From assembly GCA_943372555.1 (NCBI GenBank), contig CALRZB010000030.1, positions 1-16,738 on the forward strand: 16,738 bases of DNA, given 5' to 3'. Below, piece by piece: positions 1-6,336 of this stretch. This stretch comes from JAIXWP01 sp943372555 (lineage in GTDB: Bacteria > Bacteroidota > Bacteroidia > Flavobacteriales_D > Sanyastnellaceae). Positions within the stretch are counted from its first letter, which is position 1. Each line of letters opens with the position of its first letter. Under the pieces are notes generated by a model that was not told the origin of the DNA, did no database searches, and saw nothing but the letters and a program-made list of their open reading frames with translations. A program made the position numbers and the translations under genes.

Positions 1-810
1 AAGTTTTCCTGCAGTTACCATATTCACCAATAGTGGGCAAGGCGCATATTTCGGATTGCCAAATCCATCATGCATGACACGTAAAATTGCTAGGCAAACA
101 TCAAGTCCAATGAAATCGGCTAAGCGCAACGGACCCATTGGATGCCCCATTCCCAATTTCATTACAGTGTCAATTTCTTCAACACCTGCCACACCTTCGT
201 ACAATGTATAAATAGCTTCGTTGATCATCGGCATTAGAATGCGATTGGCAACAAAGCCAGGGTAGTCGGTCACTTCAACTGGAACTTTTTCAAGTGATTT
301 GCTTAGGTCAAAAACCAATTTAGTCACTTCGTCGGTTGTGCTATAGCCACGGATGACTTCCACAAGTTTCATTACTGGAACAGGATTCATAAAGTGCATT
401 CCAATTACTTTGTCTGGACGCTTAGTTGCCGCTGCGATTCTAGTAATTGAAATGGAAGAAGTATTGCTTGCAAGGATACAATTTGCAGGTGCAGCCTCAT
501 CTAAATCCTTGAAAATGCGAAGTTTCAAATCAATGTTTTCTGTCGCTGCCTCAACCACCAAGTCGGCATTCGAAACACCTTGTTTCATATCTGTTACAGT
601 CGATAGATTCGCCAATGTTTGCGCTTTGCCTTCTTCAGTTAGAATTCCTTTGGATACCTGACGGTCTAGGTTTTTAGTGATAGTGGCAACTGCTTTTTCA
701 AGCGAAGCAGGATTGATATCTATTAAATTAACAGAGTAACCATGTTGTGCAAAAACGTGGGCAATTCCATTTCCCATTGTTCCAGCTCCGATAACCGCAA
801 TATTTTTCAT
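1..810 (-). CDS. hbd: 3-hydroxybutyryl-CoA dehydrogenase (3' end outside window)
   Basis: NAD(H)-dependent 3-hydroxyacyl-CoA dehydrogenase, which interconverts 3-hydroxyacyl-CoA and 3-ketoacyl-CoA in cytoplasmic beta-oxidation or short-chain acyl-CoA metabolism. Read from the ATG at 810, the frame stays open to base 1 and gives 270 residues. Stand-alone members of the family have about 280-300, so only the last 10-30 residues are missing. The N-terminus shows the Rossmann dinucleotide loop GAGTMG (residues 8-13). GMHFMNPVP (catalytic His at about residue 139) and PGFVANRILMP are the usual catalytic and interdomain segments, and the C-terminal helical domain (MKLGMGHPMGPLRLADFIGLD) is present. 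It diverges from an acyl-CoA synthetase gene, which fits a fatty acid role. The family is clear. Whether it works in oxidation or synthesis, and its chain-length preference, cannot be told from sequence. Confidence 0.93.
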   Translation of the reverse strand, partial: MKNIAVIGAGTMGNGIAHVFAQHGYSVNLIDINPASLEKAVATITKNLDRQVSKGILTEEGKAQTLANLSTVTDMKQGVSNADLVVEAATENIDLKLRIFKDLDEAAPANCILASNTSSISITRIAAATKRPDKVIGMHFMNPVPVMKLVEVIRGYSTTDEVTKLVFDLSKSLEKVPVEVTDYPGFVANRILMPMINEAIYTLYEGVAGVEEIDTVMKLGMGHPMGPLRLADFIGLDVCLAILRVMHDGFGNPKYAPCPLLVNMVTAGKL

Positions 811-831
811 TGAAATATTTTTTTAGTGCGG

Positions 832-839
832 CAAAAATA
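832..839 (-). promoter_or_regulatory. Candidate -7 box of the hbd promoter
   Basis: On the minus strand this reads TATTTTTG, a full match to the Bacteroidota -7 consensus TAnnTTTG. It would place transcription start near 825 and give a leader of about 15 nt before the ATG at 810. A TTG lies 14 nt upstream, shorter than the 17-23 nt spacing reported for flavobacterial promoters, so the -33 element is uncertain. Confidence 0.4.
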
Positions 840-918
840 GGAGTTTCAACGTCCAAGTGGTTCGTTTTGAATAGCTCTTTTTGGGATTAATTAAAAGTGC
901 CTTCCTTCGGGTATTCTT

Positions 919-946
919 TTGAATAGACCTAGTTTCATTATATTCG
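919..946 (+). promoter_or_regulatory. Candidate promoter of the acyl-CoA synthetase gene
   Basis: TTG at 919-921, 17 nt spacer, then TATATTCG at 939-946. This is one mismatch from TAnnTTTG, with a spacer in the accepted range. Start of transcription would be near 953, about 22 nt before the ATG at 975. It lies in the 164-base divergent gap (811-974), which holds nothing else I can name. Confidence 0.35.
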
Positions 947-974
947 CGATATACATCAAACGAACCCCGCTATT

Positions 975-2744
975 ATGGCTGAATACAAAAGACTCTTTGA
1001 TTTTGTGTATGAGCAATTGGAAGAATGTCCATTGGATAAAATGGTAACTTCTCGATTTGAAGGAGAATGGAAATCCTATTCAACACAAGAATTCGTTGAT
1101 ACAATGAATGCTGTATCACGCGGCTTATTGGAGTTAGGTATTGAAAAGGGTGACAAAATTGCACTAATTACCACGGGTAATAGGGCTGAATGGAATATCA
1201 TGGATCACGCGATTCTTCAAATAGGTGCTATCGATGTGCCTATTTATCCAACCATGACTGAGGATGATTATACCTATATTATGAATCATGCTGAGGTGAA
1301 ATTGTGTTTCATTTCAGATGAGGATATTTACAAAAAAATAAAATCGATACGCGATAAAGTTCCTACACTAAAGAATGTTTATTCATTTGAAAAAGTGAGT
1401 GATTGCCAGAGTTGGCTTGATGTGAGAGATCTTGGCAAGAATTTGTCACATGATAAAGTTAAAGCTTTATCGGACTCTGTAAAACCAGAGGACATGGCGA
1501 CCATTATCTATACATCTGGAACTACAGGATTGCCTAAAGGTGTAATGCTTAGTCACAACAATATTTCTTCTAACGCTTTAGATAGTAAAGAACGCTTGCC
1601 TTATTTGGAAGAGGGGCAATCTATCGCTTTGAGTTTCTTGCCTTGTTGTCACATTTATGAGCGTATGCTTCATTATTTGTACATTGATAATAGAGTTAGC
1701 ATCTATCTCAGCGGACTTGATGCTGTTAAAGATGATTTATTTTATGTGAAACCACATGTGTTTAGCGCAGTGCCTCGATTGTTGGAGAAATTCTACGACG
1801 GGGTAATGGCAAAAGGAATGGCAAGCACCGGTATTAAAAAAACAATTTTTGCTTGGTCAGTGGGTGTGGCTTTGCAGTGGGATGTGAACCAAAGTTTCTT
1901 TTACAAGATTAAACTTGCGATAGCAAGAAAATTAGTTTTTAGTAAAGTGAAATTGGCCTTGGGTCTAGAAAATATTAAAGGTGTTCCAAGCGGCAGCGCA
2001 GCGCTGCAGGCTCGACTTGCTCGTTTTTTCTGTGGTGCAGGCATTGTAGTGAAAGAAGGATATGGTCTTACAGAAACATCCCCGGTAATTTCCGTGAATA
2101 CCACACGCATTCCAAACATGTATCGTGTTGGAACTGTAGGAAAACCGATTAATCATGTTCAGGTTAAAATTGCTCAAGATGGTGAGATTTTGTGCAAGGG
2201 ACCTAACGTTATGATGGGATATTATAAAGCACCAGAACTCACTGCTGAAGTTTTGAAAGACGGTTGGTTCCACACAGGTGATATTGGAGAGTTCAGAGAT
2301 GGGTTTTTAGCAATCACGGATAGAAAGAAGGAGATATTTAAAACTTCTGGTGGAAAATATGTAGCTCCACAAGTAATTGAAAATGTTCTTAAAGAGTCAT
2401 TGTACATCGAGCAGTGCATGGTAGTAGGGGAGAATAAGAACTTCCCATCAGCTTTGATTGTCGCAGATTTAGTTGGTTTCAAACTTTGGGCCCAGCGTCA
2501 TGGTGTGAAATTGGGTTCTGATGATGAAATTTTGAGATCAAAAGAATTAGAGAAAATGATCTTCGAAGAAATTGAAAAGCGCAATCCTAGATTTGGTAAA
2601 TGGGAACAGATAAAAGCGTTTAGAATTCTTCCAAGACCATTCACGATAGAAGCTGGAGAGATTACGCCAACATTGAAATTGAAGAGAAAGAAAATTCTTG
2701 AAAACAATGCGGCACTTCTAGGAGATATTTATAAAGAAGATTAG
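975..2744 (+). CDS. Long-chain acyl-CoA synthetase (AMP-forming, FadD15-like)
   Basis: Activates fatty acids to acyl-CoA in two steps through an acyl-adenylate, at the cytoplasmic face. The 589 residues match the FadD15-like long-chain class. The ATP/AMP loop TSGTTGLPKG is at residues 180-189, the adenylate motif GYGLTET at 362-368, and GWFHTGD, with the ribose-binding Asp436, at 430-436. The hinge segment ITDRKKEIFKTSGGK starts near residue 447. The C-terminal ETPTLKLKR-type segment appears as EITPTLKLKR (562-571), where Lys568 is the likely adenylation lysine. There is no signal peptide. The gene diverges from a hydroxyacyl-CoA dehydrogenase and is followed after 7 nt by a PAP2 lipid phosphatase, so fatty acid uptake or recycling into phospholipid is the probable setting. 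The class is certain; the exact substrate length is inferred. Confidence 0.95.
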   Translation: MAEYKRLFDFVYEQLEECPLDKMVTSRFEGEWKSYSTQEFVDTMNAVSRGLLELGIEKGDKIALITTGNRAEWNIMDHAILQIGAIDVPIYPTMTEDDYTYIMNHAEVKLCFISDEDIYKKIKSIRDKVPTLKNVYSFEKVSDCQSWLDVRDLGKNLSHDKVKALSDSVKPEDMATIIYTSGTTGLPKGVMLSHNNISSNALDSKERLPYLEEGQSIALSFLPCCHIYERMLHYLYIDNRVSIYLSGLDAVKDDLFYVKPHVFSAVPRLLEKFYDGVMAKGMASTGIKKTIFAWSVGVALQWDVNQSFFYKIKLAIARKLVFSKVKLALGLENIKGVPSGSAALQARLARFFCGAGIVVKEGYGLTETSPVISVNTTRIPNMYRVGTVGKPINHVQVKIAQDGEILCKGPNVMMGYYKAPELTAEVLKDGWFHTGDIGEFRDGFLAITDRKKEIFKTSGGKYVAPQVIENVLKESLYIEQCMVVGENKNFPSALIVADLVGFKLWAQRHGVKLGSDDEILRSKELEKMIFEEIEKRNPRFGKWEQIKAFRILPRPFTIEAGEITPTLKLKRKKILENNAALLGDIYKED

Positions 2745-2751
2745 GTCATTA

Positions 2752-3372
2752 TTGGACACTCTAATCGACATTGATAAGCAATTAATGCTTTGGTTAAACA
2801 CCGACGCCTTTCCCTTCTTGGATGGGCCGATGTGGTATTTTAGCTCGAAGTTTTTCTGGACCCCTATCTATGCTTTGATGCTTTACGCATTGTATAAAAA
2901 ATACAGCGTAAAATATTTTGTGTGGATTGTGGTCATTATTGCGCTTTGTGTTTTAATTAATGATCAAACTGCATCTGGACTTTTTAAGAATTGGATTGCA
3001 AGATCGCGTCCAAGTCATGACCCCGAAATTTCTTCGCAATTGCACTTGGTGCTTGAACCGAATGGCAACTTATATAGAGGCGGTCGTTTTGGGTTTTACT
3101 CTTCGCATGCGGCAAATATGGCGGGTGTGGTAACGCTTTTTATTTTGATGATGAAGCCTATGCGTCGTCTTTTAAGTGCGCTGCTGATTCTTTGGGTTCT
3201 GCTAATTTCCTATTCTAGAATTTATCTAGGTGTCCACTATCCATTTGATGTATTGATGGGACTTTTCATGGGCGTTGCCGGAGGATTACTTTGCTATTTT
3301 ATTTGGAAGAAGTTAATGCAAAAACTTTATCCCAAAGAAGAAATTTTCAATAGTCGTCCTGCTTCTCTTTGA
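2752..3372 (+). CDS. PAP2-superfamily membrane lipid phosphatase
   Basis: Integral membrane phosphatase of the PAP2/PgpB group. Likely substrates are undecaprenyl diphosphate, phosphatidylglycerophosphate or phosphatidic acid. All three phosphatase motifs are visible: KNWIARSRP (K-x6-RP, residues 79-87), YSSHA (the PSGH-type motif, His119), and SRIYLGVHYPFD (SR-x5-H-x3-D, Ser155 to Asp166, His162). Several hydrophobic segments surround them. I use the TTG at 2752, 7 nt after the synthetase stop, because the N-terminal LIDIDKQLMLWLN segment resembles family N-termini. The first in-frame ATG (2785) would remove it. The very short spacing implies co-transcription with the acyl-CoA synthetase. 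The last 46 bases overlap the opposing gene at 3327. Substrate is not decided by sequence. Confidence 0.88.
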   Translation: MDTLIDIDKQLMLWLNTDAFPFLDGPMWYFSSKFFWTPIYALMLYALYKKYSVKYFVWIVVIIALCVLINDQTASGLFKNWIARSRPSHDPEISSQLHLVLEPNGNLYRGGRFGFYSSHAANMAGVVTLFILMMKPMRRLLSALLILWVLLISYSRIYLGVHYPFDVLMGLFMGVAGGLLCYFIWKKLMQKLYPKEEIFNSRPASL

Positions 3373-3884
3373 ATCAAAGATTTCAATTCGTCAGAATGCT
3401 CGGTGCTTTTAAGTCCTCTTAGTAAAACACCTGTGTCTGTTGCTTCGCGTGAAGGTATGTCCATTGCTTCAAATGGTCCAAAGGCCTCAAAAACAATGGG
3501 GAAATGAGAATTGAAAATTGTCTGAATTTCTAAAGCTGACTCTAGCGCTTCTTTGAGATTGTTCGAATTTCGAGCGTTGAATATCGAAAGTTTTGTAGCA
3601 GAAATACAGCGTTCATAGTTTTCTAAAAAGGAGATCGAGTCTGTTTGGGAATCAAATTTTTCAAATGTGGAATTGCTAGATTTTTCCTCAAGTCCAAGTG
3701 CAATAAGGGCTTCTGTGATTCTATTGCAATCTGAAACTCGTTTCTTTAATAGCAAGGGTACAGCTAGTTTTTGAAGTGATTCATTTTTTATTTGAAAAAG
3801 CTTTTCATCCACCGCATCGAAGATATCGGTGACCTGATTGTCATTTTCTATCTCTAAAAACTGAATCGCTTCTTGTTTGGTCAT
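3327..3884 (-). CDS. Conserved-looking protein of unknown function, 185 aa
   Basis: I do not recognise this protein. It is soluble, with no signal peptide or membrane segment, and looks mostly helical with many charged residues. The first 70 residues (ending near EALIALGLEE) suggest a small helical bundle; a degenerate J-domain-like fold is possible but unsupported by any HPD motif. The middle is rich in Ser, Asn and Glu, and the C-terminus (EHSDELKSLIQREAGRLLK) is a likely amphipathic helix. The start is the only sensible ATG, at 3884. It is transcribed alone, divergent from the lipoprotein gene at 4047 and convergent with the PAP2 phosphatase, overlapping it by 46 bases, which hints at antisense 3' ends. 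I saw no clear promoter for it. Confidence 0.72.
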   Translation of the reverse strand: MTKQEAIQFLEIENDNQVTDIFDAVDEKLFQIKNESLQKLAVPLLLKKRVSDCNRITEALIALGLEEKSSNSTFEKFDSQTDSISFLENYERCISATKLSIFNARNSNNLKEALESALEIQTIFNSHFPIVFEAFGPFEAMDIPSREATDTGVLLRGLKSTEHSDELKSLIQREAGRLLKISSLG

Positions 3885-3993
3885 AATATCAGATTATTAT
3901 ACAGATACTTCTTGAAATTTGAGGTTGCAAAGGGTCGCCAATTGGGGCGTAGGGACAAATGTAGTTTTTTTAGCATTTCGGTATGAAAAATGC

Positions 3994-4026
3994 TTGACGA
4001 GCGTGCCGTCAAAAATGGTAAGTTTG
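3994..4026 (+). promoter_or_regulatory. Candidate promoter of the TlpA-like lipoprotein gene
   Basis: TTG at 3994-3996, a 22 nt spacer and TAAGTTTG at 4019-4026, a full match to TAnnTTTG with a spacer inside the flavobacterial range (17-23). Predicted start near 4033, leaving about 14 nt of leader before the ATG at 4047. This is the best promoter match in the window. The rest of the 162-base divergent gap (3885-4046) shows nothing I can name beyond a 4-bp-stem inverted repeat at 3936-3949. Confidence 0.5.
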
Positions 4027-4046
4027 TATTCTCTTAAAATTGCGGC

Positions 4047-5459
4047 ATGAAGCACATGAATCTACTAGGCCTTATATTAATCTCAGCAATGTCTCTCGGT
4101 TCTTGCAGTGAACCAGCGACAACAGACAAACCAGCGGCAGCTCAAACTGCGGCTCCGCTCTATACCAATGGCGTTACCGATGCCAATAAGGGCATGAAGA
4201 CAGGTCCTATCGAAGTGAAAGGAACTCTTGCTCCAAAGAATTTTAAAAAGATGTATCTGTATAACCTTTATGGAAAGACTGCTACAAAAATGGATTCTTG
4301 CACAATTACCGATGGTAACTGGAATTTCGGTACAAAGAAATACGAGCAAGGCATTTATCAAATAGGTGTTGCCGATGCGAATGTGACAACAATCATTTTG
4401 AATCCGGCTGAACCTGTTGTTGAAATTGGTTTCCGCGCTGGGAAATTGGACGGTAGTATGTATGCCATAGCTTCTAAAGAGAACGAGGCTTGGTTTAAGT
4501 ATATTCCTCAAGAGGTAGCGCTTTTGAAAGCCATTAAAGACGCTAAAGTTTCGGCGAATAAAGGTACCATGAAAGCGGAGTTCGAAAAGCAAGCCATAGC
4601 AAAAGAACTTGAGCTCTCAGAACTTCAGGCAAAAATGATTGGTGAATACCCAAATACACATTTCGCAAAATTATTGACTTGGAAACAAGAGCCAGAAAGA
4701 ACTGATATGGCGAAATATTGGGACAATATTGATTTTACGGATAGAAGTCTTTTGCACGGAATAGTGATGAGCGATCGTATTCAAAATTTTATGCGCTCAT
4801 TTTCAAAGGGAGAGGAATCTGGCTTTATTAATTGTGTGGCTGCTGTGGCTGAAAAAGGTAAGGCGGATGACGTTGTACTTGAGTTTGTATTGAATCAAAT
4901 GTTGGTAGGATTCTACGAAAGTGGAATGGAAAATATCTGCACTTTTATAATTGATAATTATGTGAACGGAGATTCATGCGGTGATGCAGACTTAAGCAAC
5001 ATTATAAAAAGTACAGCTGAGAGTATTCAAAAGTTAAGTGTAGGCAATACACCTCCGAATATTCAAATGAGTGCTTTGGATAATTCACAAGTTGATCTAT
5101 ACAAATTAGCAGCAAAGAACAAATACACTTTGGTCATGTTCTGGAGCAGCTGGTGCGAGCACTGCAAAGGCGAGGCGCCTGAGGTGAAAGCAGCATACGA
5201 TCAATGGCATTCGAAAGGATTTGAAATTCTGGGAGTGAGCGTTGATAATGTAAGCCAAGCTTGGGAACAAGCGGTTAAAGAAAGAGGCTTTACATTTCCT
5301 AATGTATGTGGAATGAAACTTTGGGAAAGCAAGGTGGCAAAGGATTATAGAGTAACTAAAACACCTGCGTTCTATCTCATCGATAGCACAGGTAAAATCG
5401 TTTTAAAGCCGAAAGGTATTCGCGAAGTGCAAGCGTTTCTTGCAAAGAACATTAAATAA
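4047..5459 (+). CDS. TlpA-family thioredoxin-like lipoprotein with DUF4369-type N-domain
   Basis: Envelope thiol-disulfide oxidoreductase of the TlpA/ResA type. The N-terminus is a lipoprotein signal peptide with lipobox LGSC (acylated Cys20). A linker rich in Ala, Pro and Thr follows, then a DUF4369-like beta domain (IEVKGTLAPKNFKKMYLYNL onwards), a long helical middle region, and a C-terminal thioredoxin fold from about residue 345. The redox site is FWSSWCEHCK with Cys370 and Cys373, and KTPAFYLID carries the usual cis-proline. It is probably anchored in a membrane facing the periplasm, acting on disulfides of exported proteins or cytochromes. An ATG at 4056 is an alternative start. The downstream phosphodiesterase begins 6 nt after the stop, so the two are likely co-transcribed although no functional link is evident. 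Its client proteins are unknown. Confidence 0.9.
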   Translation: MKHMNLLGLILISAMSLGSCSEPATTDKPAAAQTAAPLYTNGVTDANKGMKTGPIEVKGTLAPKNFKKMYLYNLYGKTATKMDSCTITDGNWNFGTKKYEQGIYQIGVADANVTTIILNPAEPVVEIGFRAGKLDGSMYAIASKENEAWFKYIPQEVALLKAIKDAKVSANKGTMKAEFEKQAIAKELELSELQAKMIGEYPNTHFAKLLTWKQEPERTDMAKYWDNIDFTDRSLLHGIVMSDRIQNFMRSFSKGEESGFINCVAAVAEKGKADDVVLEFVLNQMLVGFYESGMENICTFIIDNYVNGDSCGDADLSNIIKSTAESIQKLSVGNTPPNIQMSALDNSQVDLYKLAAKNKYTLVMFWSSWCEHCKGEAPEVKAAYDQWHSKGFEILGVSVDNVSQAWEQAVKERGFTFPNVCGMKLWESKVAKDYRVTKTPAFYLIDSTGKIVLKPKGIREVQAFLAKNIK

Positions 5460-5465
5460 TTTTTT

Positions 5466-6278
5466 GTGAATAGAATTGAGTTGGTTGTCCAAGGACATCG
5501 TGGTTCTCGTGGACATTACCCTGAGAATTCAGTCATCGCTTGCAAACATGCCTTGGATTTGGGAGTTGATGCTCTTGAGATTGATGTGGTTGTTTCTTCT
5601 GATGGAGAGTTAATCGTATCGCATGAGCCATATATGGATCATACTATGTGTCTTAAGCCAGACGGCAGTTCAATCGATGAAACTGAAGTCAAAAGTTTGA
5701 ATTTATATGAAATGAAAGCTTCGGAAATCAAGAAGTATTCATTCGGAACATTGCCCTACGAGAAATTTCCTCATCAGAAAAAAGTCAAGTGTCATAAACT
5801 TCCTTTGATTGAATTCGTCAACGAGTTGCAAAAGGAAATTGGAGATTCATTTCCGACCTTGACTATTGAGATCAAAAGCACTCCTAATGGAGATAAGATT
5901 TTTCATCCCGAGCCTAAGAAATATGCGGATATAGTTGTGAAAACCATAGATCGCCTTGACGAGCAATGGCCTGTTATTATTCAAAGTTTTGATCTTAGGG
6001 TTTTAAAAGAACTTGATAAAAAGAATGTAGAATTTCCTCTTGTCGTTTTGAATGACAATAAGGAAATGGATATTGATGCCATTTGCGAATTTTTAGATTT
6101 TATTCCAGAAGGGTATTCTCCTCACTATGAAATGATCGACGAAACTATAGTGAATGATTGCGCGGAATTGGGAATAATGCTAAGCACTTGGACGGTAAAT
6201 GAAAAGGCCGAGGCCGAGCGTTTGTTCGGTTTGGGAGTGCGGAATTTTATTTCGGATTATCCGGAGATCTTTGATTGA
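5466..6278 (+). CDS. Glycerophosphodiester phosphodiesterase, cytoplasmic
   Basis: Hydrolyses glycerophosphodiesters from deacylated phospholipids to sn-glycerol 3-phosphate plus an alcohol. The TIM-barrel signature starts at once: GHRGSRGHYPENS (residues 10-22, catalytic His11 and Glu20), ALEIDVVVSSDGELIVSHEP (metal ligands Glu38 and Asp40, second catalytic His53), TIEIKS (Glu135) and, late, LSTWTVNEKAE. With no signal peptide it should be cytoplasmic, unlike GlpQ-type periplasmic enzymes. The start is GTG at 5466, 6 nt after the lipoprotein stop; no ATG lies before the essential HRG motif. The 270 residues suit the family. The stop codon is followed directly by the octamer array at 6279. 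Confidence 0.92.
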   Translation: MNRIELVVQGHRGSRGHYPENSVIACKHALDLGVDALEIDVVVSSDGELIVSHEPYMDHTMCLKPDGSSIDETEVKSLNLYEMKASEIKKYSFGTLPYEKFPHQKKVKCHKLPLIEFVNELQKEIGDSFPTLTIEIKSTPNGDKIFHPEPKKYADIVVKTIDRLDEQWPVIIQSFDLRVLKELDKKNVEFPLVVLNDNKEMDIDAICEFLDFIPEGYSPHYEMIDETIVNDCAELGIMLSTWTVNEKAEAERLFGLGVRNFISDYPEIFD

Positions 6279-6334
6279 GGGGTAGAGGGGTAGTGGGGTA
6301 GAGGGGTAGTGGGGTAGTGGGGTAGAGGGGTCGG
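6279..6334 (+). repeat. G-rich octamer array A (7 units)
   Basis: Seven consecutive 8-nt units with consensus GGGGTAGW. Their fourth to eighth bases run taga, tagt, taga, tagt, tagt, taga after each GGGG, and the seventh unit is GGGGTCGG. The array takes up 56 of the 58 bases between the phosphodiesterase stop (6276-6278) and the stop of the converging gene (6337-6339). Seven G4 runs separated by 4-nt spacers make the plus strand a strong candidate for G-quadruplex formation. No hairpin terminator is visible in the gap. The final unit is identical to an octamer found twice in array B at 8844-8915. Confidence 0.95.
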
Positions 6335-6336
6335 CT

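Noticed and set aside
353..661. 102-codon plus-strand frame in the first 800 bases
   Set aside because: It is antisense to the hydroxyacyl-CoA dehydrogenase gene, which has intact family motifs along the whole stretch.
3936..3949. Inverted repeat CGCC-AATTGG-GGCG as terminator
   Set aside because: Only a 4-bp stem, no T-run directly after it, and it lies between divergent genes where no terminator is needed.
4083..4592. 169-codon open frame on the minus strand inside the TlpA-like lipoprotein gene
   Set aside because: No family resemblance, unlikely amino acid composition, and fully inside a gene with clear domains. It is a shadow frame.
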